From Nocardiopsis coralli (GTDB taxonomy: Bacteria > Actinomycetota > Actinomycetes > Streptosporangiales > Streptosporangiaceae), in the NCBI RefSeq assembly GCF_014892575.1, contig NZ_JADBGI010000004.1, positions 64,282 through 128,281 of the forward strand: a stretch of DNA of 64,000 bases, read 5' to 3'. The stretch's first letter is position 1. Every line of letters starts with the position of its first letter. The notes beneath the pieces were generated by a model. That model made no database searches, had not been told where the DNA came from, and saw nothing but the letters and a program-made list of their open reading frames with translations. The position numbers were made by a program, and so were the translations under genes. Shown here piece after piece: positions 36,872-45,717 of the stretch.

Positions 36872-37816
36872 TCACCCCGAACGGAACGCGCGGCGGTAGG
36901 CCTGCGGGCTCGTGCCCACCACCGCCCTGAACCGCTCCCGGAAGGCGGTCGGGGAACCGAACCCGGCCAGGCCGGCGATGTGCTCGACCGAGTGGTTCCC
37001 GGACTCGAGCAGGTACTGGGCGCGCCGGACGCGGGCGCGGTGCAGCCAGCGCATGGGTGTGGTCCCGGTCTGTTCCCGGAACCGGCGGCTGAGCGTACGG
37101 GTGCTCAGCCCGGCCCGCGCGGCGATCCGGTCGAGGGTGAGGTCGTGCTCGGCGTGCTCCTCCATCCACCGCAGGAGCGGTTCGAGGGCGGCCCCGTCGG
37201 GCACGGCCGGGCGGTCCGGCACGATGAACTGCGCCTGGCCGCCCTCGCGCTCGAGCGGTATGACGGACATGCGGGCGGTGTGCGCGGCCACCGCGGACCC
37301 GTGGTCGCGGCGCACCAGGTGCAGGCACAGGTCGAGCCCGGCCGCGGCGCCCGCGGAGGTGAGTACCGCCCCGTTGTCCACGTAGAGCACGTCGGGGTCG
37401 ACCGCCACCTCGGGGTGGAGCTCGGCCAGGAGGGCCGCCCCGGCCCAGTGCGTGGTGGCGCGGAGCCCGTCCAGGAGCCCGGTCGCAGCGAGCACGAACG
37501 CACCCGAGCAGATCGAGGCCACGCGGGCGCCCCGGGCGGACGCCGCGCGCAGGGCCTCGACGATGTCCTGCGACGGCGGCTCCGCGGGGTTCTCCACCCC
37601 CGGGACGATGACGGTGTCGGCCTCGGCGAGCGCCTCCAATCCGTGTTCGGTACGCAGCCGGAAGGGACCCGCGGCGACCTCCTCGCGCGCGGAACAGACC
37701 AGGACCCGATAGGCCGGACGGCCGTCGGGCAGGCGGCTGCGGGTGAAGGTCTCGACCGGGGTGGTGAGGTCGAACCCCACCACGTCGTCGAGGGCGAGGA
37801 CGGCCACGGTGTGCAT
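36872..37816 (-). CDS. GlxA family transcriptional regulator (DJ-1/PfpI-AraC fusion)
   Basis: A 314-aa regulator: residues 1-165 form a DJ-1/PfpI-like domain with the nucleophile-elbow form ASICSGAFVLA, and the C-terminus has an AraC pair of helix-turn-helix motifs (LTLDRIAARAGLSTRTLSRRFREQTG and HSVEHIAGLAGFGSPTAFRERF). ATG 37816 is the natural start. It diverges from a DJ-1/PfpI gene and lies tail to tail with poxB; regulation of its divergent neighbour is the simplest guess. Confidence 0.92.
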   Translation of the reverse strand: MHTVAVLALDDVVGFDLTTPVETFTRSRLPDGRPAYRVLVCSAREEVAAGPFRLRTEHGLEALAEADTVIVPGVENPAEPPSQDIVEALRAASARGARVASICSGAFVLAATGLLDGLRATTHWAGAALLAELHPEVAVDPDVLYVDNGAVLTSAGAAAGLDLCLHLVRRDHGSAVAAHTARMSVIPLEREGGQAQFIVPDRPAVPDGAALEPLLRWMEEHAEHDLTLDRIAARAGLSTRTLSRRFREQTGTTPMRWLHRARVRRAQYLLESGNHSVEHIAGLAGFGSPTAFRERFRAVVGTSPQAYRRAFRSG

Positions 37817-38023
37817 GTCCGGATCTTATTCAACGACGGAAAACAGCCAGCCGGAAATCCCGGAACACTGGAGCACGTGACTGCTCCCACCAGGGTGGAC
37901 GGGGTTGGCCGGATCCCGTTGAACTATGTCCGTCCAGCCCCTGGGACTGCGTTCCGGGCGCCCGTAACGTCGTGTCCCGGCGGTCGGAACGGCCGCCCGG
38001 AGAAGACACACGGGGGAGGGACG

Positions 38024-38680
38024 ATGCGGGCCCAAGTGGTGCTGTTCGACGGGTTCGACCCGATGGACGCGGTGGCGCCGTACGAGGTTCTGTACGCGGG
38101 AGGGACGGCGTCCGGCGGGGCGCTCGAGGTCGAGCTGGTCTCGGCCGAGGGCGCACGCGAGGTGCCGAGCGGGAACGGGATGACGGTGTGGGCCACCGCC
38201 GCTCTGGACCCCGGCGCCGCCGACGTGGTGGTCCTTCCGGGCGCGGTCGGTGCCATGCCCGACCCGGCCTCGGAGGAGGTGGACGAGAACTCGATCCCCG
38301 CGATCCTCGGCCGCACCCTCACCACCGCACTTCCCGGGCTGATCGGGGAGGTCCTGGAACGCCCCGGGGCGCTGCTGGCGACAGTGTGCGGGGGGTCGCT
38401 CGTCCCGGCGATGGCCGGGTTGATCGAGGGCCGCCGGGCCACCACCCACCACATGGGCGCGGACTTCCTCGAGGCGACCGGAACGGTGCACGTGGACGCC
38501 CGCGTCGTCGACGACGGCGACCTGGTCACCGCGGCCGGGGTCACGTCCGGCCTGGACCTGGGGCTGTACCTGCTGGAGCGGGAGCTCGGACCGAGGATCG
38601 CGCTCTCCGTCGAACGGCTCTTCGCCCACGAGCGCCGGGGTGTCGTCTGGCGCGCCGAGGGCCTGGAGCCGGTCTCCTGA
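38024..38680 (+). CDS. DJ-1/PfpI family protein
   Basis: A 218-aa class I glutamine amidotransferase-like protein. The fold shows VVLFDGFDPMDAVAPYEVL, VVVLPGAVGAMPDP, and nucleophile Cys in LLATVCGGSLVPAMAG, then ATTHHMGADFL. Members include isonitrile hydratases and glyoxalase-like enzymes, so the activity is open. ATG 38024 follows GGGGGAGGG. It is divergent from the GlxA-like regulator and 28 bases ahead of a small gene in the same direction. Confidence 0.88.
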   Translation: MRAQVVLFDGFDPMDAVAPYEVLYAGGTASGGALEVELVSAEGAREVPSGNGMTVWATAALDPGAADVVVLPGAVGAMPDPASEEVDENSIPAILGRTLTTALPGLIGEVLERPGALLATVCGGSLVPAMAGLIEGRRATTHHMGADFLEATGTVHVDARVVDDGDLVTAAGVTSGLDLGLYLLERELGPRIALSVERLFAHERRGVVWRAEGLEPVS

Positions 38681-38708
38681 CCACCACAGAAACGAGGAGG
38701 GAACGCCC

Positions 38709-39014
38709 ATGCCGGTCACCGGGGACTGGGACCTGACCATCACGACGCCGATCGGCCGGATCGAGCCGACCGTGCGCATCACGGAGGAGGGCGGCGCGCT
38801 CTCCGGCATCGCCTGGACCGAGGGGGCCGAACCCGAGGAGCTGCTGGACCTGGAGTTCGACGGTGCCCGGCTCACCTGGCGCCAGCGTGTGCGCCGGCCG
38901 CTGCGGCTGAACCTGAGGTTCGAGCTGGATGTCGACGGCGACGAGCTCTCGGGGGTCTCGCGGGCGGGGCGCCTGCCGGCGTCGACCGTCCGGGGCCGCC
39001 GGACCCGAAGCTGA
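38709..39014 (+). CDS. Small beta-rich hypothetical protein
   Basis: A 101-aa product with alternating strands: MPVTGDWDLTITTPIGRIEPTVRI, GGALSGIAWTEG, LTWRQRVRRPLRLNLRFELDVDGDELSGVSRAG. The pattern of short paired strands with GxW and F-x-L-x-V suggests a small lipocalin-like barrel, but no family is named. ATG 38709 has CGAGGAGGG upstream, and the gene lies 28 bases after the DJ-1 gene with a terminator after it. Confidence 0.7.
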   Translation: MPVTGDWDLTITTPIGRIEPTVRITEEGGALSGIAWTEGAEPEELLDLEFDGARLTWRQRVRRPLRLNLRFELDVDGDELSGVSRAGRLPASTVRGRRTRS

Positions 39015-39040
39015 CGCGGGGAATCGAGCCGCGGAAACGA

Positions 39041-39075
39041 CGAAGGCCCGGAACGCTGTGCGCTCCGGGCCTTCG
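39041..39075. terminator. Hairpin terminator
   Basis: CGAAGGCCCGGA (39041-39052) pairs perfectly with 39064-39075. It separates the small plus-strand gene from the minus-strand tRNA-Ser and can act in both directions. Confidence 0.8.
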
Positions 39076-39079
39076 TTCG

Positions 39080-39167
39080 TGGCGGAGGATAAGGGATTCG
39101 AACCCTTGAGGGGTTGCCCCCAACACGCTTTCCAAGCGTGCGCCCTAGGCCACTAGGCGAATCCTCC
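39080..39167 (-). tRNA. tRNA-Ser(GGA)
   Basis: On the minus strand the 88-nt gene runs from GGAGGAT (39167-39161) to ATCCTCC, discriminator G and encoded CCA (39080). The anticodon arm CACGC-TTGGAAA-GCGTG gives GGA. The variable arm is long, as in class II tRNAs, and the T loop is GGTTCGAATCC. Confidence 0.97.
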
Positions 39168-39365
39168 GAGATCAACTCTACAGGTTCCGAAGGGGTGCTT
39201 CGTCCATCCCTCCGGCCGAGAACCGACCGCCGCCGAACGCTGGTGCGTGCGGCCGCGGGCAGACACTACCGGTTCCGTGGAGCGGTGTGCACACGCGTTC
39301 TCGGGGGTGGAGAGGGCCGCGATCGCGGGTTGGACAAGTCGGTTGTTCTTTCGGGTAGGCTTTGG

Positions 39366-39458
39366 GGCAGACCCCTCGTGCGGCGTCACCCTATGAACCT
39401 CCCCAGGGCCGGAAGGCAGCAAGGATAAGTGGGCTCTGGCGGGTGCGCGGGGGGTCCT
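39366..39458 (+). ncRNA. ffs: Small SRP RNA (4.5S-like)
   Basis: Contains the near-invariant SRP core GGGCCGGAAGGCAGCAAGG followed by the partner segment GGGCTCTGGC, with terminal complementarity between GACCCCTCGTGC and GCGCGGGGGGTC. It is the RNA of the signal recognition particle that binds Ffh. Ends are approximate; a run of six T residues (39458-39463) marks the terminator. The place just before dnaX is conserved. Confidence 0.92.
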
Positions 39459-39576
39459 TTTTTCTGTCTCCGGCAGCCCCGGAAGTCCCCCTCCCGGTTT
39501 CCCACGACCCGGCCCGAGCTGTCGGTGGTAGCGGGTTGAATGGACCCGTGGCAGGGACCAGGGGAGTGATCGCACC

Positions 39577-41892
39577 GTGAGCATCGCGCTGTACCGCAAG
39601 TACCGTCCGGCGACGTTCGGCGAGGTACGCGGTCAGGAGCACGTGACGGACCCGCTGCGGCAGGCGCTGCGCAGCGGACGCATCAACCACGCCTACCTGT
39701 TCAGCGGCCCGCGCGGCTGCGGCAAGACCACCAGCGCGCGCATCCTCGCCCGCTCGCTCAACTGCGAGCAGGGGCCCACACCCGACCCGTGCGGCACCTG
39801 CGACTCCTGTGTCGCGCTGGGCCCGGACGGCGGCGGCAGCATCGACGTCATCGAGATCGACGCCGCCTCGCACGGTGGTGTCGACGACGCCCGCGACCTG
39901 CGGGAACGCGCCTTCTTCTCGCCTGTGAGCTCGCGCTACAAGATCTACGTGATCGACGAGGCGCACATGGTCACCCGCGAGGGGTTCAACGCGCTGCTCA
40001 AGCTCGTCGAGGAGCCCCCGCCGCACCTGAAGTTCGTCTTCGCCACGACCGAACCCGAGAAGGTCATCGGGACGATCCGGTCGCGCACGCACCACTACCC
40101 GTTCCGGCTGATCCCGCCGACGACCCTCAAGGAGCTCATGGAGGACCTCCTCCAGGAGGAGGGCGTCCCCTACGAGCAGGCCGCGCTGCCCCTGGTCGTG
40201 CGCGCGGGCGCGGGATCGGCGCGCGACACCCTGTCGGTGCTGGACCAGCTCATCGCCGGTTCCGGTGACGAGGGCATCACGCGCGAGGGCGCGGTGGGCC
40301 TGCTCGGATACACCGACTCCAGCCTGCTGGGCGAGATGGTCGACGCGCTGGGCGACCGGGACGGGGCCGCGGCCTTCGGGCTGATCGACCGGATGGTCGA
40401 GGGCGGCCACGACCCGCGCCGTTTTGCGACCGACCTGTTGGAGCGGTTCCGCGACCTGGTGATCCTGGCTGCCGTGCCCGACGCCCTCGACAAGGGTCTG
40501 GTCAACGTCGCCCCGGAGGCGGTCGAGCAGATGCAGGGCCAGGCCTCCCGGCTGGGGCCGGCAGAGCTCACGCGCGCCGCCGACGTGCTCAACGCCGGGC
40601 TGACGGAGATGCGCGGGGCGACCGCGCCGCGGCTCATGCTGGAGCTGATGTGCTCGCGTGTGCTGCTGCCCGCGGTCGACTCCGACCGGACGGCGTTGCT
40701 GGCCCGGTTGGAGCAGATGGAGCGCCGGGTCGCCTCCGGAGCCGCGGCCCCGCAGGCCCCGCAGGTGGCGCAGGCCCCGCAGGCCCCCCAGGCGCCTGCG
40801 ACGCCCCCGGCCGCTGCCCCGGCGCCCGCACCTCAGCCGGAACCGCAGGCTCCCGCTGCGCCTCCGGCGGCCCCGCCCGCGCCAGTGCGACAGCAGCAGC
40901 CCGAGGCACCGGTCCCGCAGCCGCAGCAGCCGGCCCCCGAGCGTTCTCAGGGTCCGGCCGAGCCCGCGGGCTGGTCGGGCTCCTCCCCGGCCCCGAGCCC
41001 GCAGCCCCAGCAGGCCGCTCCGGCCCCGGCGCAGTCCTCGGGCGGGGGCGTGGTCGACCTCGGCCGCCTCCAGGGCGCCTGGCACCAGGTGCTGGAGGCG
41101 GTCAAGAACCGGCGCCGGTTCACCTGGATGGTGCTGACCGGAAGCGACGTCGGCCCGGTCGCGGTCGAGGGCAACACCGTGCTCCTCGGGTTCTCGCGCC
41201 CCAACGAGGCCAAGGGCTTCGGTAACAGCGGCAGCGACCAGGTGGTCTCCGCGGCGATCCAGGAGGTCCTGGGCGTCGAGGTCAGGGTCGCCGCCGGTGG
41301 CTCGAACGGTCAGAACGGCTCGAACGGCGGTGGGGCCCCGGCCCGCCGACCGGAACCGCAGCGTCCGGCCGAACCCGCCGGATGGGGTGACCCGGCCCCG
41401 GCCCAGCCCGCACCCGCTGCCCCGGCCGATCCGGCACCCGCGCCGGCACCCGCGAGCACCCCGGAACCGCAGGGACCCGCCGCCGAGGAGCCCCCGGCCC
41501 CCGAGCCGCAGGCCGGTCCCGAGGCTCAGGCACCCGCACAGACCCCGTCGGGCCCGCCGCCGGACAAGATCGTCACCGGGCTGGAGGAGCCGCCGCCGGA
41601 CCCGTACGAGGACGCCGCCGCGGCCCCGCCGCCCGAGCACGTCCCCGCGGACCCGCAGCGCCGCGCGCCGCAGGGGCCGGGGCCCGAGCAGCAGCCTGCC
41701 CCGTCCGCGCCGGCGGGAGACGCCGCTGGCCAGGCCGGATCCCCCGGTTCTGCGGGTTCTGCCGGTTCAACGGGATCGGCCGACGCATCGGGCCCCTCGG
41801 GTTCCTCAGGGGCTTCGGGCGTCGCGCTCATCGAGACCGAACTCGGCGGCAAGCTCATCGACGAGATCGAGCACGAGCCCCCTCAGGGCTGA
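39577..41892 (+). CDS. dnaX: DNA polymerase III subunit gamma/tau
   Basis: The clamp-loader ATPase, 771 aa. It has Walker A GPRGCGKTTSA near residue 45, a zinc module (CEQGPTPDPCGTCDSC), Walker B IYVIDEAHM, sensor 1 ATTEPEKVIGTI and the SRC-like GSARDTLSVLDQL. From about residue 385 the protein becomes very rich in Pro, Ala and Gln, with an intervening conserved tau-type domain (LQGAWHQVLEAVKNRRRFTWM). GTG 39577 follows GGGGAG. No obvious frameshift heptamer was noted, so separate gamma production is not claimed. Confidence 0.95.
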   Translation: MSIALYRKYRPATFGEVRGQEHVTDPLRQALRSGRINHAYLFSGPRGCGKTTSARILARSLNCEQGPTPDPCGTCDSCVALGPDGGGSIDVIEIDAASHGGVDDARDLRERAFFSPVSSRYKIYVIDEAHMVTREGFNALLKLVEEPPPHLKFVFATTEPEKVIGTIRSRTHHYPFRLIPPTTLKELMEDLLQEEGVPYEQAALPLVVRAGAGSARDTLSVLDQLIAGSGDEGITREGAVGLLGYTDSSLLGEMVDALGDRDGAAAFGLIDRMVEGGHDPRRFATDLLERFRDLVILAAVPDALDKGLVNVAPEAVEQMQGQASRLGPAELTRAADVLNAGLTEMRGATAPRLMLELMCSRVLLPAVDSDRTALLARLEQMERRVASGAAAPQAPQVAQAPQAPQAPATPPAAAPAPAPQPEPQAPAAPPAAPPAPVRQQQPEAPVPQPQQPAPERSQGPAEPAGWSGSSPAPSPQPQQAAPAPAQSSGGGVVDLGRLQGAWHQVLEAVKNRRRFTWMVLTGSDVGPVAVEGNTVLLGFSRPNEAKGFGNSGSDQVVSAAIQEVLGVEVRVAAGGSNGQNGSNGGGAPARRPEPQRPAEPAGWGDPAPAQPAPAAPADPAPAPAPASTPEPQGPAAEEPPAPEPQAGPEAQAPAQTPSGPPPDKIVTGLEEPPPDPYEDAAAAPPPEHVPADPQRRAPQGPGPEQQPAPSAPAGDAAGQAGSPGSAGSAGSTGSADASGPSGSSGASGVALIETELGGKLIDEIEHEPPQG

Positions 41893-41921
41893 CCCCGCCG
41901 TCCCCCGGTCCGGGCACGGGC

Positions 41922-42536
41922 TCAGGGCCGCAGACTGCGCATGACCATGTCGACGAGGTCGTCGGTGTAGGCGTGGGTGAGCGGGGCGGTCCGCATCAGC
42001 CACCGCTTCAGGAACGGGCCGGTCAGCAGTTCCACCGCCAGCTCCAGGTCGGCGTCGGCGCGCACCTCGCCCGCGTCGATCGCGCTGCGCAGGCGCTGCT
42101 TGTACACCTCCGACCCAGGCTCGACGAGCAGCCCGGAGATCCGCTGCGACAGCTCGGTGTCGCGCTGGATCTCCGCGGTGAAGGCGCGCGCGATGCGGTC
42201 CATCGTGGGGTCGTTGAACTCGTCGACGGTGGCGCGCAGCACGGTTCTCAGGTCGGCCGCGAGGTCGCCCGTGTCCGGTAGGGCCTCGCCCGTCTGCTCC
42301 CCGGTCAGGTGGTTGAACACGTCCAGGACCACCGCGGACTTGGACGGCCACCACCGGTAGATGGTCTGCTTGCCGACCCGGGCGCGGGAGGCGATGCCCT
42401 CCATGGTCATCCGCGCGAACCCGACCTCGACGATGAGCTCCGAGGCGGCGTCGAGGATCGCACGCTCGGCCCGTGCGCTGCGGCGTTGCGGGTCCGGCGT
42501 CTGCCGTCCCCGGTCGTGTGGGGTGTTCTCCGTCAT
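41922..42536 (-). CDS. TetR/AcrR family transcriptional regulator
   Basis: A 204-aa repressor. The N-terminal helix-turn-helix reads RAERAILDAASELIVEVGFARMTMEGIASRARVGKQTIYRWWPSKSAVVLDVF, typical of TetR; the rest is a helical ligand domain ending LTGPFLKRWLMRTAPLTHAYTDDLVDMVMRSL (TetR_C-type). ATG 42536 was taken; an in-frame GTG lies at 42545, and neither has a strong ribosome site. It diverges from the DUF6243 gene across two identical-class palindromes that are its probable operators. Confidence 0.9.
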   Translation of the reverse strand: MTENTPHDRGRQTPDPQRRSARAERAILDAASELIVEVGFARMTMEGIASRARVGKQTIYRWWPSKSAVVLDVFNHLTGEQTGEALPDTGDLAADLRTVLRATVDEFNDPTMDRIARAFTAEIQRDTELSQRISGLLVEPGSEVYKQRLRSAIDAGEVRADADLELAVELLTGPFLKRWLMRTAPLTHAYTDDLVDMVMRSLRP

Positions 42537-42562
42537 GGCGCCCACGGTACCCAGAAAAAGAA

Positions 42563-42579
42563 CGAGACGTATCGTCTCG
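42563..42579. promoter_or_regulatory. Palindromic operator 1 (TetR-type)
   Basis: CGAGACG-TAT-CGTCTCG, a perfect 7-bp dyad with a 3-base centre, 27 bases before the TetR start. The same arms recur 50 bp downstream. Confidence 0.75.
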
Positions 42580-42612
42580 CATCAGGTACGTTCGTCCGCG
42601 ACGCCATGCGAA

Positions 42613-42629
42613 CGAGACGCGGCGTCTCG
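42613..42629. promoter_or_regulatory. Palindromic operator 2 (TetR-type)
   Basis: CGAGACG-CGG-CGTCTCG, the same arms as operator 1 and centred exactly 50 bp from it, 20 bases before the DUF6243 start. Together the two sites would let the TetR protein control both divergent genes. Confidence 0.75.
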
Positions 42630-42649
42630 ATGATGAAGGGGAGAAGGCC

Positions 42650-42844
42650 ATGGCCAAGAACAAGGACAACCTGCTCGGTATGGGCGGACAGCGTTCCACC
42701 GTCTCGCGCTCCGACCTGAAGGGTGGCCGGGGCGGAGGTGTCGGCGGCGCCGACCGACAGGCGCGCGACCACAGACAGGATCTGCTGCGACGGATCCAGG
42801 AACGCAACGCACGCGCCGCTGACCAGGGGGCCGGCGGCGCATGA
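42650..42844 (+). CDS. DUF6243 family small protein
   Basis: A 64-aa basic Gly-rich product, MAKNKDNLLGMGGQRSTVSR onward, with the DNLLGMGGQR and DRQARDHRQDLLRRI segments of the DUF6243 family seen in Streptomyces and relatives. Function is unknown. ATG 42650 follows GGGGAGAAGG. It is divergent from the TetR gene and has an operator only 20 bases upstream, so it is probably the regulated gene. Confidence 0.8.
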   Translation: MAKNKDNLLGMGGQRSTVSRSDLKGGRGGGVGGADRQARDHRQDLLRRIQERNARAADQGAGGA

Positions 42845-42866
42845 CCGTGCGGGCCAGTCCCCTTCC

Positions 42867-42897
42867 GGCGGTCCTCGCCCCAGCGGTGAGGGCCGCC
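42867..42897. terminator. Hairpin between convergent genes
   Basis: GGCGGTCCTCGCC (42867-42879) pairs with 42885-42897 including two G-U pairs. It sits between the DUF6243 and methyltransferase stops. Confidence 0.65.
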
Positions 42898-42915
42898 GTT
42901 GTGTGTCCGGGGTGA

Positions 42916-44094
42916 TCAGCCGTCGGTGACCGGTGAGAGATCCCAGGCCCGGCCCTCCGGGGAGTCGAGCCAGATCCGGTGGGTTCCGTCGCCGGACACG
43001 GAGATACCGAAGCGTTCCGGCGCGGGTTCGCCCAGCTCCGACCACTCGTCGAGCGCGTCCTCGAACTCGTCCCAGATGCTGCGCGGGCCGCCCTGCTCGA
43101 TCATCCACGACGTGCCGTACGGGTAGACGCGCACCCACGACTCGTCGGCGCGGTCGTTGACCCACACCCCCGAGCCCGTGCCGATCCACCGGCGCCGCAC
43201 ACGCCAGTCCGGCACCATCACCGACAGCGCGAACGCCGACGGGAACGACATCAGCGGCGCGATCGGGTCCTCCTGGGTCAGTCGGTACTCGTCCGGCTGC
43301 TGCCCGCTGTCGTGCACAGGCGGCAACTGCGGCCCGGGAACACGCAGCGGCACGAACCCCACACCCCCGTGGAAGGTCCCCCGCGCGGTCCCGTCGCCGG
43401 GGCACTCGAAGCGCGCCAGCACCCCGGCGCCCTCCAACGCACCCCACGGGCACACGATGAGTCCGTCCTCCGCGACCTGTTCCAGCCACGCGGGCGGCAG
43501 CGCGCGCACCCCGCACGTGGAGGTGATGCGGTCGTACGGGGCCCCCTCGGGGTGCCCCGCGTACCCGTCCGAAACGGTGATCCGGGGCGAGCGTCCCTCC
43601 GCCGTCAGTGCCTGTCGGGCGTTGCCGGCCACTCGGGGGTCGATCTCCACCGAGTCCACGGAGTCGTCGCCGAGCCGGTGCGCGAGCAGGGCCGTGTTCC
43701 ATCCGGTCCCGGTCCCGATCTCCAGCGCACGGTGTCCGTAGGTGAGGTCGGCCAGGCCCAGGAGCCGGGCCAACACGGTCGGCGCCGAGCTCGATGACGT
43801 CGCCGCCTCGGCCTCCGGCGTGCGCGGGGTGGCCTCGTCGCCGCGCTGCCGGGGCACCCCGCCCTCGTCCAGGCGGGTGATGATCGCGTTGTCGGCGTAG
43901 ACGGCGGCCAGCCAGCGTTCCGGGTTCCCGGCCGCGTTCAGGGCGGTCCCGCGCACGGTGGACGCCCCGGTGTCGGGGATGAAGGAATGTCGTGGGACGG
44001 CCCGGAAGGCCGCGATGAGACCGGGGTCGGTGAGGGTGCCGTCCGCGACCATCGCCTCGATCAGCGCCGAGTGGCGTTCCCTGGCGGTCAACAC
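42916..44094 (-). CDS. Protein-L-isoaspartate methyltransferase-like protein
   Basis: A 392-aa SAM-dependent methyltransferase of the PCMT superfamily, longer than the 200-230 aa repair enzyme. It shows AFRAVPRHSFIPD (PCMT N-terminal motif), SAM motif ALEIGTGTGWNTALLAHRLG, VEIDPRVAGNARQAL, and a long C-terminal extension (about 150 residues) ending in LDSPEGRAWDLSPV. GTG 44094 follows GGGGG at eight bases; the open frame upstream to 44313 is noncoding in character. Such extended forms are common in actinomycetes, some linked to peptide modification, but no precursor peptide is seen here. Confidence 0.82.
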   Translation of the reverse strand: MLTARERHSALIEAMVADGTLTDPGLIAAFRAVPRHSFIPDTGASTVRGTALNAAGNPERWLAAVYADNAIITRLDEGGVPRQRGDEATPRTPEAEAATSSSSAPTVLARLLGLADLTYGHRALEIGTGTGWNTALLAHRLGDDSVDSVEIDPRVAGNARQALTAEGRSPRITVSDGYAGHPEGAPYDRITSTCGVRALPPAWLEQVAEDGLIVCPWGALEGAGVLARFECPGDGTARGTFHGGVGFVPLRVPGPQLPPVHDSGQQPDEYRLTQEDPIAPLMSFPSAFALSVMVPDWRVRRRWIGTGSGVWVNDRADESWVRVYPYGTSWMIEQGGPRSIWDEFEDALDEWSELGEPAPERFGISVSGDGTHRIWLDSPEGRAWDLSPVTDG

Positions 44095-44441
44095 GTGTTC
44101 GGTCCCCCGTGACGTATCGGTCGTGCCCCTCGAGACACATCTACAACCGAAAGTGATGTTAGCGCTACTCTTCGTCTTGTTGGTGTGTGGAGGGCGGTTG
44201 CGGTGGGTCGGGCCGCACCGGATCGCAGGCCCTCCCGAGGTCGGCGCCGCTGCCGGGGAGTGATCGTGCGGGCTCGTTCGTTGTCGGGGCGAGGGGGTCA
44301 CACGGGCACCCATCGGGTGCGACCGGAACCCCCTTCCGGGCGCCGACCGGACACAGGACGGCGCCGGACACGAGCGGTTACGCTCGCAGGAACAGCGACA
44401 CAGCGATATCCGGCACCGCGGGTGCCGGCGAGGAGACGGCC
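44095..44441. other. Divergent intergenic region
   Basis: About 350 bases between the methyltransferase and ybaB genes. Positions 44140-44190 are the least GC-rich part and probably contain the minus-strand promoter. No gene or strong dyad was seen. Confidence 0.5.
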
Positions 44442-44810
44442 GTGAACCCTGGCGGAATGGACATGCAGGCCCTGCTCCAGCAGGCCCAGCAGATGCAGGA
44501 ACAGCTCGTCGAGGCGCAGAAGGCGCTCGACGAGGCGGAGGTCGAGGGCAGCTCCGGCGGTGGCCTGGTCAAGGTCAAGCTGAGCGGCCGCGGCCAGGTC
44601 GAGGACATCACCGTCGACCCCAAGGCGATCGACCCGGGTGACAGCGACGAGTCGGCGCAGACCATCGCCGACCTCGTGCTCGCCGCGATCCGTGACGCCG
44701 AGGCCCAGGTCGAGCGGATGCAGCAGGAGAAGATGGGCCCGCTCACCGAGGGGCTCGGCGGGATGCCCGGTGGCATGCCCGGCGGGATGCCCGGCCTTCC
44801 CGGTATGTGA
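44442..44810 (+). CDS. YbaB/EbfC family nucleoid-associated protein
   Basis: A 122-aa DNA-binding protein of the YbaB family: QALLQQAQQMQEQLVEAQKAL (long helix), VKVKLSGRGQVEDITVDP, then LVLAAIRDAEAQVERMQQEKM, and a Gly/Met/Pro tail with repeated GGMPGGMPG. GTG 44442 follows AGGAG. The dnaX-ybaB-recR grouping is widespread; here three other genes intervene between dnaX and ybaB. Confidence 0.93.
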   Translation: MNPGGMDMQALLQQAQQMQEQLVEAQKALDEAEVEGSSGGGLVKVKLSGRGQVEDITVDPKAIDPGDSDESAQTIADLVLAAIRDAEAQVERMQQEKMGPLTEGLGGMPGGMPGGMPGLPGM

Positions 44811-44937
44811 GCCACCGTTCGCGGGTCGGTGACGGCGGCCTCCGCGTGCGCGAGAGGTCGTCGGCACGGATACCGTGGACGCTGAGAAGGGGAAGACGGG
44901 CCGCCCCCGAAGAGTCGGCCCGGTGAACGGGTAGGCG

Positions 44938-45537
44938 ATGTACGAAGGCGCGGTGCAGACTCTGATCGACGAGCTCGGGCGGCTGCCCGGCGTCGGTCCG
45001 AAAAGCGCGCAGCGCATCGCCTTCCACCTTCTGTCCGCCGAGAACGCGGACGTCAAACGCCTCGTCAACGCGCTTGTCGAGGTCAAGGAGAAGGTGCGGT
45101 TCTGCTCGGTCTGCGGCAACGTGGCCGAGGAGGAGCAGTGCCGTATCTGCCGTGACGCGCGCCGCGACCCCGCCGTCGTCTGCGTCGTCGAGGAGTCCAA
45201 GGACGTCGTCGCAATCGAGCGCACCCGCGAGTTCCGCGGGACGTACCACGTGCTGGGCGGCGCGATCAGCCCCATCGAGGGCGTCGGACCCGACGACCTG
45301 CGTGTCAAGGAGCTCATGTCGCGCCTGGCCGACGGCCAGATCACCGAGATCATCCTCGCGACCGACCCCAACCTGGAAGGGGAGGCCACCGCGACCTACC
45401 TGGCGCGGCTGGTCAAACCCATGGGGCTGAAAGTCACGCGCCTGGCCAGCGGGCTCCCCGTCGGAGGCGACCTCGAGTACGCCGACGAAGTCACGCTCGG
45501 CCGCGCCTTCGAGGGCCGCCGGAGCTTGGAGTTCTAG
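44938..45537 (+). CDS. recR: Recombination mediator RecR
   Basis: Works with RecF and RecO to load RecA on gapped DNA. The 199-aa protein has the N-terminal helix-hairpin-helix ([20 protein letters not shown]), a zinc finger with Cys at CSVCGN and CRICRD, and a Toprim domain ([28 protein letters not shown]). Length is standard. ATG 44938 follows GGTAGGCG, a weak ribosome site. Confidence 0.97.
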   Translation: MYEGAVQTLIDELGRLPGVGPKSAQRIAFHLLSAENADVKRLVNALVEVKEKVRFCSVCGNVAEEEQCRICRDARRDPAVVCVVEESKDVVAIERTREFRGTYHVLGGAISPIEGVGPDDLRVKELMSRLADGQITEIILATDPNLEGEATATYLARLVKPMGLKVTRLASGLPVGGDLEYADEVTLGRAFEGRRSLEF

Positions 45538-45717
45538 CTCACATTTGCCCGTAATGCGGACGAAATCTGAGTAACCGTCGTTCGAACGGGTAAGCCCGAA
45601 CGCTGGTGCGTCAAGTTGCCACGCCACCCAACCGCAGGTCGGAGCGGGTGCGCGAGGCGTCACTGGCTACACTCCGTTGTTAATTGTCTTGATCCCAACT
45701 CCTCAGGAGCATCGATC

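Noticed and set aside
40740..41060. Repeat region in dnaX as a separate element
   Set aside because: It is the Pro/Ala/Gln-rich linker of the DnaX protein, in frame and with normal codon use.
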